Positions 10,768 through 20,565 of a stretch of 22,726 nucleotides of DNA are shown piece by piece. The notes below the pieces were generated by a model. It searched no databases, had not been told where the DNA came from, and saw only the letters and a list, made by a program, of their open reading frames with translations. A program made the translations under genes and the position numbers. Numbering within the stretch: the stretch's first letter is position 1; the number at the start of each line of letters is the position of its first letter. The stretch comes from Fomitopsis serialis (lineage: Eukaryota > Basidiomycota > Agaricomycetes > Polyporales > Fomitopsidaceae): positions 1-22,726 of the forward strand of contig NW_025955518.1 of assembly GCF_022376445.1 (NCBI RefSeq). Reading direction: 5' to 3'.

Positions 10768-13495
10768 ATGTCGACCGAGATTATCCCTAACTTGGCATCC
10801 TTGCAGAAACAAACTGTTTCCCAGCTCAAGGCTCTATGCAAAGAACATAAGATCACCGGGTACTCCAAGCTCGGCAAAGCAGCCCTCATTGAGAAGATAT
10901 CTGCATCCCGGACCCGTGCCAATTCAAAGCTTGCAACCAGTGGAGACGGATCCCAAGTATCCGGGAAGAACATAGGTGATGATTGCGGTGCTGTCACCGA
11001 CACTCCTTCGACACTGGTACTAATTCCGACACCAATCACGAACGCGGACTCTGCGCATACAGTCCAAACTCTTGCTGAAAATCCCACTCAAAAAGGTAAG
11101 CCATATCATGTTGTGGCGCATACACGCGTCCCCTCTGCTCCTGCTTTTTGGCCTGCTTTAATCCGAGCAGGATACCTGCCTAAGTTAACTCATGTTCAAT
11201 CACTTGTATTAAACACGGGAAGCAGGAAGCCCTCCGGAGGGACTCCAACTGATCTGCTGCAGCGCGTGTACAGCCTCCCCGATTCTTGATGCCGCTCTAA
11301 ACATGATTGCTGATTAATTTTTGTTTTACTAGTTGCCGACACCAACACGAATGCACCTGTCCACGCATACAAACATCGAAGAGCTCATGTCGACGATCAG
11401 TGTACCCTTTCTGTGTCGCTGTCTGGCAACATCAACGAAGCGGTGTCCCGCCCTGATAAACCTAATTCTAGTCAAGGCGCGAATGCCGCTACCCTTCGGA
11501 AAAAAGCCGTACCAAGGCCCGAGAAACGGGCGACATGCTCTTCTGCTAGTGGTGCGTCGAAGAAGCGCAAAGTCCAAGGGGAAGCCGTGGAACACACGCA
11601 AGCTGCCTTGGCATCACAAACACCCAAAGAACCCGTAGCGCTATCATCTCTGGCTCCAACCTCTGTGGTCTCTCAATCTGAGCCTGTTGCTTCTGGTCTG
11701 GATGTCCCGCGCGTATCTTTGGCGAAGCCTTCTGTGCCTAGACCACCCTTGTCATCGCTCAATCCTTCTGCCTCTGCGGTTCCCAGCGCTGCCACTATTA
11801 CGAACATGCTCGCGACTACTGACACTGTCCCGCGCCTACAAGCGCAAATATCAACCACTACGAAGGCTATACTTCCATCGATTCCAAAGATCACTGGCAA
11901 ACGGTTCCAGAAGCTAGTGGTCACCAAACACCCACAAGCAGCACCTGCCAAAGTGACACGTACGGTTCCCTCGCGAACCACCAACGACATAAAAGAACGC
12001 CGAGGACCTCCCGCTCTGTACCATCTAGACTTCCCGCCACCGGCGCTCGTCCCAGAACTCACGTCCATTACTCTCCCGCCCTCGTTGGCACAGCGCAAGC
12101 GCGTACAACACTGGGCTGTTATATTGAGTGGATTGGCAGCTGCAGAAAGAAAACAATGTGTCCTAGTTTCGCGCATGTTCCGTTACGCAGGTATATATAC
12201 TTTGTTGACCACCTCTGTTAAACGCAAAGCTGAGTCGATGTCACCTGCTTGCCTCACAGTGTACCTTTCCGCCTTCCATATCCTCAATCAGCGTCATGAT
12301 GGCCGCAGAATTTCTCAAGACATCTCGCAGTACTCGCAGGCCATGACGAACACATGGCCATATCTTCGCATCCGCGAGGCAGAAGCTCTGCAGCGACGGC
12401 GCATATACGAAGCGTCGTTCCTTGCCAAGTTCATTAGGTCTCGAGGGTTACCTGACCCGATCGCTAGTCACCTCTGGTCAAGCCCAGACGATGACAAGCA
12501 AATCAGCGTTGCGCTAAAGTACGTTCGTCAGGTTGTATCTATACAAAGACTCAACGCAGACCGTCATCTAGGTTCGTACTGTCTAGGCTCTGGTTTGCTC
12601 TGTCTATCGGATGCGGTGCCGACGACTCGAAATCAATTTCCTGGCTGCAAGCTGTCGTGGTCAACGCCCAACCTGTCGTCCCGAACGAGATCTGGAGTAT
12701 CACCGTGGAACACGGGATTGGCTCCAGTCAACACAGGGAAACGTTCTACGTTCTAGAGGCGACCTACGAACCGGTTGGGCGTCCGGCAGCAGCCCATTCT
12801 CCAGGACAGCGTGACCCAGCCACCCAACCTGATATGCCCGTGCGTGCGGATTGGTCAAAGTACATAGATCGGCATCTGCGTTCAAGCAAGGAGTCTACCA
12901 CGTCGAGGCTACTGGATCAGCTGAAATGGGCGAATCACGAAGAATACGAGCGCGGAATCAGTCGCCTGTGGCTGAAGAGAATACAATGCGAAGGAGAGTT
13001 AGGTCAGGCCAAGCGAATCGTTGCAGAGCGATACGTCCTTGCGTGTGTCGTCGCGAACAGGTCAAGGATCTCTTTTTGTATTCCTCATCCAACTTCCTGA
13101 ATAACTCTTTATACAGTGTCAGTGGACAATGGATGTCTGCATCGGAGATGGCACAAGATTTCGATGGACTCTCGTCCCGCAGCCACGCAGCCAGCGTGCG
13201 CCCCAAGGCCGGCCAAGTCAACATGTACCTGCCAGAGTGAGTAGTCTGGATGGGTGGACTCATCGCCCATAGACGTAGGCTCATTGCGCCTTGCTTCCCC
13301 AGACACCATCATATCGAAAGCATCCACTTCACGTCCACAGGGGGGAAGCCGTTGCACCCCGCGCTTGCCGTCGTGCAGACGCCTCATCGAGCGTACTTCA
13401 TATTGCGCGACAACGGCATGCAAGTGGGGTGTGAAGAGGAGGGTGTCGCTAGTGTATGGCAGGAAGTTGTTGATTGCAATCAGTTAGGGCACTGA
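10768..13495 (+). CDS. SAP-domain protein of unknown function
   Basis: Six exons, 10768-11095, 11333-12190, 12260-12518, 12572-13060, 13117-13236 and 13303-13495, give 748 residues with consistent phases. A SAP motif lies at about residues 12-46 (QTVSQLKALCKEHKITGYSK); such motifs bind DNA, often AT-rich. A Ser/Pro/Ala-rich stretch follows, with a monopartite nuclear-signal-like KKRKV near residue 187. From about residue 305 the sequence is dense and looks folded (PPALYHLDFPPPALVPEL; ERKQCVLVSRMFRYA), continuing to the C-terminus, with no family I can name. A nuclear role is inferred from the SAP motif and basic signal. Intron 12191-12259 is a multiple of three and stop-free, so it could be mistaken for coding. 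The first intron (237 nt) is unusually long here. The start at 10768 is the ATG just before the SAP motif. Its 3' end converges on the capping-protein gene. Confidence 0.8.
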
Positions 13496-13697
13496 GGTAG
13501 ACTACGTACGCGCATTGCGATGGCCTAGAGCTGTGGCGATAATGCTATGGACATATTAATGAAAGTGTGCTCGGGCATATTTGAATGCTCCATACTCAGT
13601 CGTGACGCAGTGCAGAAGGGGACAAGTCGACAAGGTCAGAATTACATTGCGAGATTCTTCGATCTACACCGTACATTGTATCATCTTGTGACGGCTG

Positions 13698-14991
13698 TCA
13701 TGATGTACCAAACGCGCCCCTGTTCGACGAGAGCTCCGCGCCAAGCTTGTAGCCCAACACCTGTAAATCGGGGCATTAGCTACATACTGAACGTGCGTAA
13801 TCGATCGACGCACCCTATCCCAGTCCAGCTTGGAGCGGGTCATGGGCAAGGCTCGTCGAAGGCCCTTGAATGTCTTCTCACCCATATCCGCGTACGCGTC
13901 GTTCAAGGAGGCTTGGTACTTGCCCTCCTCGGCTTCGATGAGCGCGAGAATCTTGTTGGCTGACGGCGTAGCTGAGGATGGTGTGATCGCGGGCGGAAGG
14001 GCAAGGTCAATGGAATGCGCGGTAGATAGTTGGACCTGGGGCGGGCATTGATTTAAGCTGACAGTGATTGCAGTTGACGCCACTCACGTTGCCCTGCTCG
14101 TAGTAGTGGACGTTCACGAGCATGCGCCCTTTCAGCTGTTTCGACACCAGGTCGACGACGTATTCAGATCTCCATCTGCCCGACCTACGCAGAGGGCTCA
14201 GAATTCGTACGCTGGATGGATGCGGGATGATCATACCAGAAGTTCGACGGGTTGTACTTGTTCGCAACGATCTGGACGTAGAAACGCGTCGCGACGCCGG
14301 GTGTTGGGAAGATGGAGGTGACACCGCCATGGAAGTGTGCGGAAAGGTACGCGATGGATGCTGTTTCCAAAGCTGCCCTGCAAGCACGGAGTGAGCGAAG
14401 ATACCAAGTGTGCGGAAACGGCCTACCGGAAGGGCTCAGATTCAGGATCCGGCTCTACGTGTTCTGGATCGGATGCTTCCTACACAACGGACACGCTCTA
14501 GTCGTGTGTACTGATACAGGTTGCGAACACGCACTCACCAGACTAAGATGATCGAAACGGAAGCTCGTTCTCGACCGTGGATCCCAAAATCTATCGAGCT
14601 GCTCGCCCTCGCCCTCCCCGTTCAAATTCGAGACACGCGCAGCCTCGCTTACTATTGACTTGTGAGACAATGCCCACAAGCACGTATAAGCCCAAGCCGC
14701 TCAGGCATATCCACTCAACGAGACTCACCTGGTGGTTGTGCCCCGGGACATCCGCAGTCATGAATTGCGCGAGGTTGTATTCTCGCAACGCTGGCAGCAC
14801 ACCCTCTTGGAGAGAGTCATCATCCGATATGATGTTCCGAACATCTGTTGGTAATAACGCGTCAGGTCTTCGCGTCGCGCGTTGTAATCGAGGAAAGAGG
14901 TCGGCTCGCCATTCAGGACATCGTTGATTTCACCAGGAGGTGCTTGCAGAAGGAACTTTGACGCGGCTTGCAGGCGTTCCGTCGCGTCCAT
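13698..14991 (-). CDS. CAP1: F-actin capping protein, alpha subunit
   Basis: Eight exons, 14910-14991, 14729-14844, 14539-14658, 14427-14479, 14237-14377, 14088-14184, 13814-14035 and 13698-13760, give 297 residues. The protein pairs with the beta subunit to cap barbed ends of actin filaments, chiefly in cortical patches. Family landmarks are in order: ASKFLLQAPPGEINDVLND near the N-terminus, LPALREYNLAQF, RTSFRFDHLSL, SIAYLSAHFHGGVTSIFPT, GRWRSEYVVDL and VNVHYYEQGNV, then the C-terminal helix with LRRALPMTRSKLDWDRV. Length fits the family, allowing for a short Gly/Glu insert near residue 75. The start at 14991 gives the usual short lead before the conserved block; the frame is open further upstream, but that extension has no family character. 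The first intron (14845-14909) appears to be GC-AG. Confidence 0.93.
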
Positions 14992-15498
14992 TGTCGAGAT
15001 TCTATGAATCAGATGCTGTGTTTCCTCGGAACGGAGTGTAAGTGAGTGGTCCGGGTCGAGGATTGCCTGTAGCGACCGCCACTGACAATGTGGCTGCGAG
15101 ACTGGGTCAAGGAGGCTTGCCTTTTCTGGAAGGTAACCTTGATCCCTCTCCGGACCGGCACTGATCATGAACTTCACGGTTTTGCATCTCCCAATTGGTG
15201 TAGATGCTCTATTACATTAGTTGTCATACTTTCAAACACACAGATAACGCCATCGACTGCAGCGACATGTAGCCGACAAGAACAAGACAGTAAGCTTAAC
15301 TCCAATATGCCACGCTATGGCGGCGCCGGATGGATTACCTCGTCGTCCGATTCGTCTGCTATGTGCTAAGGCTAGCCTTGGTTCCAATTGATGTGGAGAT
15401 ATGCTGATAGAATTTTACACCAAAAGTACAGGTACGCATTGACAAGCATGCTGGTTGAGATATCCAAACATTCACGATCTCTACCAGGCCAACCGACA
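14992..15498. other. Intergenic region, isocitrate lyase / capping protein
   Basis: About 500 nt between two minus-strand genes, holding the isocitrate lyase 3' UTR and the capping-protein promoter. An open frame continues upstream of the capping-protein ATG to about 15177 but lacks family similarity. I see no RNA gene or repeat. Confidence 0.4.
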
Positions 15499-17378
15499 CT
15501 AGAGCTTGGCACCGAACTGCGATTCTGTGACGCCCTTGCCCATGGCCGCCGTAGACGAGACACCGCCCGTCACTGTCTTCATGAGGTTGTCCATGTAGTC
15601 CGCGCCGCTCCACTGCAACCAAGATTCAGCTGAGGATACACGTCGTTTGTGGGTAGGCATACCTTTTGGTGAGTCAGGACATCGCAGCCGATCTCACGTT
15701 CACGTCGCTGAATGAGCTCGACGTAGGCCTTCATACCCTCCTGCGAGAATGCTTTGGCGAAGAGGTCATTGATGTACGCGTTCGAGTGCAGACCCGCGAG
15801 CTAATACCGTCATCAGCATCCTTGGGTATGTCAATGAAACAGGCGGCGGCTTACCGTAATGAACTGCCAGCAGAAACCGAGTTTGCCGAGCTCCCACACG
15901 AATGCTTTCATGTCCTGGGTCGTCAGGCCAGCCGCCTCCCAGTTGAACGACGGGCTCAGGTTGTACGCCAACCACTGCTGGGGGTAGACGGCGTGCACGC
16001 CATCCGCGAACTCCTTCGCCTGCGAGTAGATCGGCTTCTTCGTCTCCATCCAGAGCAGGTCCGCGTACGGCGCGAACGCAATCGCACGGTTCACGGCGCA
16101 CTGCGTGCCGCCCTGGTAGCGGTAGTAGCCCTCGCGTGTCCGCGGCGCGTCCCAGTCCCAAAACGGCACGCTCCTCAGGCCGAACTCCTTCTTCGCAACG
16201 GTGATGGCGTCAGGCCATGAGAGATGAGCGATGCGGCGATGGAACTGCTCGAGCTTGACCTGATTTGCGCTTGTCTGCGCCTTGACGGCGTTGGCGAGTA
16301 CTTCGGGGAACAGCTGGCACTTCGCAGCGGCCAACCACTGCTCCTCGATCGCCTCCAGGGCAGGCCCCGTCTTGCCTGCTCGCTCAGCCTCATTGAGGAC
16401 AGTGTTGAGGTGCGTCAGATCAGGGTTCGTCGAGCCAAGGATGAACGCGTGGTCGCGCTCGTCCACGTTCGTCGTGATCAAGGTCGCAGCCTCGGAGTCC
16501 GTGCGGGCGATGACAAGGTTGTTCACGCCCATGATGTCGAACTGCAAGCGGATAGCCACGAGCCGGTTTATGTGCTCCTGGATGGGCACGAGTACCTTGC
16601 CCGCCATGTGCCCGCACTTCTTCGTCCCCGGAGCCTGGTCCTCAATGTGCACGCCCGCGGCGCCCTTCTCGACGAACATTTTCGCGAGCTTCATGGTTGC
16701 GGTGAGGCCGCCGTGACCGGTGTCGGCGTCGGCGATGATGGGGCGGAGGTAGTCGATCGTCGGCGTGTTCGCGAGCTCGGCCTCGGACAGTTCCGATCGC
16801 CCCTCGGCCTGCTTGCGGTCGTGGAACAGTTGTGCCATGAAGAGATGCTCGACCTTGTTGGGGACGGTGTTCGAGGGGTAGTCTAGGACGCCTTAGTTAA
16901 GCCTCAGAACCACGTAGCAACGCAAAGAGACTTACCGGCAAGATCTGGGCCTGGCTCGTTTGAGCTCGACGCCGTGCTCGATGATTGCCAACCGGAGACG
17001 TAGACGGTCTCGAGGTACTTCGCCATCTGGGTCACTTGCACAGGGTCGAGTCTGCTCAGAAGTGTTAGTACAGAACCTCGTCCGCGTTCGGCGTCACTCA
17101 CGCGCCATATGTGTGCGACGGTGTCCCATTCTTGTAGTGCTCCGACAGAGATGCCCAGAGCTTCTTCGCGAGAACGTCGGAGGGGTATGAGATGGGCAAC
17201 GTTCCCCTCTTCGAGACGACCTGCGCGGCGGTGTACGGTCGCTTGACGCGGTTGAACCGCGAGTCCTATGACGCAGTCAATGAGCAAACCACTCAATTCA
17301 ACAAAGGAGCCCACCAACCTTCCACCACTGCTCAACGCGAGCAACCTCAGCCTGGAAAGCAGCGCGTTCGTTAGTCAT
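15499..17378 (-). CDS. ICL1: Isocitrate lyase
   Basis: The enzyme splits isocitrate into succinate and glyoxylate, the first step of the glyoxylate bypass used for growth on acetate or fatty acids. Six exons, 17319-17378, 17102-17265, 16936-17051, 15855-16891, 15663-15800 and 15499-15612, give 542 residues, the normal fungal length. The N-terminus carries [20 protein letters not shown]. The catalytic signature KKCGHM puts the active Cys at about residue 206, preceded by DADTGHGG and [14 protein letters not shown]. Further landmarks are [32 protein letters not shown] and [11 protein letters not shown]. The protein ends in AKL, a type 1 peroxisomal targeting signal variant. The start at 17378 gives [12 protein letters not shown], as expected. 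The upstream region carries repeated GCGGGG boxes, suggesting carbon-source control. No key residue seems missing. Confidence 0.96.
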
Positions 17379-17576
17379 GGCGGTCGTCTGTCAAGTGCAA
17401 ATGAGAGGGGAGGCACTCCAAGGAAGAAGAGGGGATCTCGGGCGGTCGCGCTCCTGCAAACCAGGCATGTTAAGGACCTGTCCTGCACCACCGCTTCGTC
17501 TAGAACCGATCATCTGGAGGGGACGGGCGCGCATGTGATTGGCCTGACATACCATATAAGGGAGGCTAAACCTTTT

Positions 17577-17637
17577 CCGAGTGCGGGGTAGACGTCCTAG
17601 GCGCCCAATCTTAGTCCCGCCTCCGCCCCGCACTCGG
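17577..17637. promoter_or_regulatory. 12-bp inverted repeat upstream of isocitrate lyase
   Basis: CCGAGTGCGGGG at 17577-17588 and CCCCGCACTCGG at 17626-17637 are perfect reverse complements separated by 37 nt. They lie about 200-260 nt upstream of the isocitrate lyase ATG and beyond the TATA-like box. Each arm contains GCGGGG, which fits the SYGGRG consensus of CreA/Mig1-type glucose repressors. Repressor binding is inferred. Confidence 0.5.
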
Positions 17638-17712
17638 CGACTCAACGCTCCCTGCGCCGGTGCGCGCAGTTACGGGCGCATCCCTTCGGTCCTTCGGCCG
17701 ACGCGTCGTCTG

Positions 17713-17756
17713 CCCCGAAATCTGCGGGGTAAAGGTAAGGGGAACGCGGGGAACGC
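17713..17756. promoter_or_regulatory. GC-box cluster upstream of isocitrate lyase
   Basis: CCCCG (17713-17717) and CGGGG (17725-17729) form a 5-bp inverted pair separated by 7 nt. Further GCGGGG matches to the CreA/Mig1 SYGGRG consensus are at 17724-17729 and 17746-17751, the second inside a tandem GGGGAACGC repeat (17739-17756). Together with the upstream inverted repeat this makes four GCGGGG boxes within 170 nt, consistent with glucose repression of a glyoxylate-cycle gene. GC-rich DNA makes some matches likely by chance. Confidence 0.4.
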
Positions 17757-18316
17757 ATACCGCGGTCACTGGCCTGCCCTGGACTGCCAGTGGGAGCGTC
17801 GCCCGCCGTTTATACGCTCTATCGCCATGTTCGTGCGCAGGCGCATGAGTTATTTGAGTGAGTGAGCACTCACCAGTTCAACGAGCTTCGGACTCGAGTC
17901 CCGCTCAGGCGTCAACGGCCTGAATCAACACGCGGACATTGACCGGGACTCCTCACAAAGGAAGCGGTCGGTCTACCGGAAACGAAGCAACTGAAATTCA
18001 TAGTTGGACATAACCTAGCCATGCACCGTCCGCCTTCCCCAGGTCATCCTGGACGACACGTCCGAAAGCCCCGAAGCCCAGTCTCGCCGCCACCAGACGA
18101 GCAAAACGCGGATCGGCCTGTGAGCGTTGCGGGGTTTGTAGGCAGCCCAGACGAGGAAATCTCGATCGCGTCCTGGACTAACGTACGGGTCAGCACATCA
18201 ACAATGGCACCCGTACGCTCTGGGGTGTCCCGCGCGGAGCCCCGCACTAAGAGACACAAGTCGGCGCACAGCCCGAGAGTTCCAAGGCACACGCGCATCA
18301 TCATTGCTATCATGGA

Positions 18317-20205
18317 TCACCGCCTGTTGCCGTCGTACACCAGCCCCGCGAGCCCGTACCGCACGACGAACGCAAACACGCTCCCCGCCACCTGCAACAA
18401 CAATACGTCACATACAATCACATGAGCACCATACAACTTCCATGCACGCTCAGCTGGACAAGAACGCACCTGCGTCGCGATCAGCACCCTCACGAGGCTG
18501 TCCTCGCGCATCGGGCCAAATCGGAGGAGGAATACATTCAGGATCGTCAAATTGGTTGTTTCCGAGATCACGCCTGTCTTGGGATCCTCCGTGAGCCGTA
18601 CGAAGCCTAGAATTGCGAAGACGCGCAGGACGATTGTGGCGAGACGCGAGGGCGTGTGCTCCTTGAAGGATGCCGTCGACGGGTAAAGGAGGCCCGTCTC
18701 CGCGTCGAACCTGCATTGCGCAATGGGAAATAGTCTGTTAGTCAATGAGAGGGTCGCGGAGATGACAAGCGAGACAGACCTGGGTACGCGGTGACGTGGG
18801 CAGGGGACGAGGCCGAATAGCTGCGGGCAGGAGAGGACGAAGTTGAAGATCTGAGGCAGGAAGAGCAGAAGGAGTGTCTTGGAAAAGTGAGCTTGAATCC
18901 CTACAACCGCGAAGGCCATGCCCGTCACATAGCATAGTGTGTCGCCAGGGAAAGCTCGCGCTGGATACCTATATATATGAGATGAGCAGGCATGTTTAGA
19001 TAGGACGAGGCGCAAGAAACGTACCAGTTGTGATACATGAACCCAGCACATACGCCCACGAGCGGGAGCATAAAGTACAGGCTGAATAGGTGTCGCTCAA
19101 CGAGTACCTTGCTCCCGTATGACATTCCTGCGCTCCATACGCCGCCTACTTCCAGCTCCCTGCCACGACCAAGCAAGTGCAAAGGGATACGGAAGTCTAT
19201 CGGCCAGGGGAGGTACAGCAGGTCGTTCAAGATGACCGACAGTGCGATGATCAACGCTTGGCTCACTTCTGAGCCATTGATCCCCGCGAGGATGTTGATG
19301 CTGTTGGTGCAGAACGTGGATAACAGGGACATATAAACATAGTACAGCGGTCCTAGGCGCATATATTCAGGTTCATGTGATCGGCTCGAGTGAACACTAC
19401 ATACCGAGGTTCAGCAATGATCCCAAGAGCCATCGCAATGGGATCGGCACGACAACGTCAGTTGCGCCGCGCTCGGAGTAGTAGACCATCAGGAGTGGTA
19501 TAGATGCAATCACTGGAATCGGTAGCTTGTGCCGCCATCGGATGTCAAAGACGTCGTCGAGGAAGCCGAGCATCGTCGCCATTAGGAGGGATAGTAATGA
19601 TGAGAGGTAGACAGATAGCTGACGAACAACAGTCAGTAAGCGATTCTCTAATTCACGACACAACTGAGATTGCAAGCTGATGCTTCCAGAGCTTTATGCC
19701 CAGCCCGCAGCAACGACAAACGAACGAAACTGGTCGTGCAGACGCTGCTTACCTGGTGGTGCGGGAACTCATTGATGACCAGACCCTCCCGCAGCTTCCT
19801 TGTTTGATCATACTGACTATTGAAGAAGTCGGAGAAGGCGAATGGGATAAATAGGATTAACAGCAGAATATATATTGATGCGCAAACGAGCCCAAGGGAC
19901 TCCGGTCTACACGAGTTCGTTCAGTCGAGGCGAACAGTAGGTCTAGTGGGCACATACATAGGATCATCGTATGTTTTGAGGAGATCACGGCCCTTGAGAC
20001 TGGCACGCACGAAGGTGTTCCCGAGCAAAGGAATGAAGTACAACGCGCCCAAGAGTGCGAGTATCGAGAAGCCCAAAGACGCATGTAGGGCAGGCAGCGG
20101 CGGCGAAGGGTCAAGAAGAGGCCGCAGCAAGAGCCACAGCGCGACCGGAAGAAAGGAAAAGATGAGGATGCGGGGCACCGGTCTCGGGCGCAATGGCTGA
20201 GCCAT
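18317..20205 (-). CDS. ALG7: UDP-GlcNAc:dolichyl-phosphate GlcNAc-1-P transferase
   Basis: This ER membrane enzyme makes dolichyl-PP-GlcNAc, the first step of N-glycan precursor assembly and the target of tunicamycin. Seven exons, 19958-20205, 19753-19906, 19405-19618, 19025-19352, 18780-18968, 18470-18710 and 18317-18391, give 482 residues, slightly longer than yeast Alg7. Many hydrophobic segments are visible, starting in the first 60 residues. Family motifs include PESLGLVCASIYI, LGFLDDVFDIRWRHK (Asp pair near 155-156), TNSINILAGINGSE, YPARAFPGDTLCY and the late block ETTNLTILNVFLLRFGPMRED. The introns at 18392-18469 and 18711-18779 are stop-free multiples of three, so an unspliced reading is open but inserts foreign residues. 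The start at 20205 (MAQPLRPRP) directly precedes the first membrane segment. Confidence 0.95.
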
Positions 20206-20565
20206 CACTTGACACCTCTCCGGCTTCGTTGTGCGAGATGGTGAAGGCAAGAGAGTAGCTCAGAATCGTAGACAAGAAATATTGTAGGAGAAGTCGGCCT
20301 GGCCTGGCCGGCACCACCGTGTAGAGGGTGGGAAGTCGTGGTCCGACTGGTCGTGGATGAGAGCGTCAAGGAAGGGTATGCCTGTCGCCAACGTGGACGT
20401 CCGACGCGTCGTGGTAGGCCGTGGTGTGAGCGGTACGCGGCGGTCACGTGGAGCGTGTGGACCGACGCGAGTAGCGGCCTTCGAGTCTGCGTCTCCTGGA
20501 CTTCAACTCCAACGGTCTCGCAGCCTCGCCCGACTCAGTCTCCTCCCGGTGCTCACGCTGGCCTC
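20206..20565. other. Divergent intergenic region, ALG7 / zinc finger
   Basis: About 360 nt between divergent starts, expected to hold both promoters. An open frame runs upstream of the zinc-finger ATG to 20338 but lacks recognisable content. No RNA gene or repeat was seen. Confidence 0.4.

Larger units (their letters stand above)
17379..18316. other. Long intergenic region upstream of isocitrate lyase
   Basis: About 940 nt between the isocitrate lyase start and the ALG7 stop, both on the minus strand. The proximal 400 nt are GC-rich and hold the elements listed separately. On the minus strand a CTTATATG TATA-like box lies at 17553-17560, about 175 nt upstream of the ATG. A tandem 9-bp repeat (GGGGAACGC twice) is at 17739-17756. 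The distal part contains a forward open frame (18021-18425) of uncertain status. I find no tRNA or rRNA. Confidence 0.5.

Noticed and set aside
14992..15177. N-terminal extension of the capping-protein frame
   Set aside because: The frame is open, but the residues have no similarity to the family and the ATG at 14991 gives the usual N-terminus.
16224..16886. 220-codon forward frame opposite the isocitrate lyase exon
   Set aside because: It is the antisense shadow of a strongly conserved coding exon; its residues follow from isocitrate lyase codons and show no family character.
17581..17865. 94-codon forward frame in the isocitrate lyase upstream region
   Set aside because: Arg/Pro-rich composition simply reflects GC-rich promoter DNA and its repeated GC boxes.
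17885..17905. tRNA B-box-like GGACTCGAGTCC
   Set aside because: The loop lacks the TTC of a T-loop, and no acceptor stem, A box or anticodon arm can be folded around it on either strand.
18392..18469. Unspliced reading through late ALG7 introns
   Set aside because: Both introns are stop-free, but each has good GT-AG sites and removing them restores the conserved family sequence.
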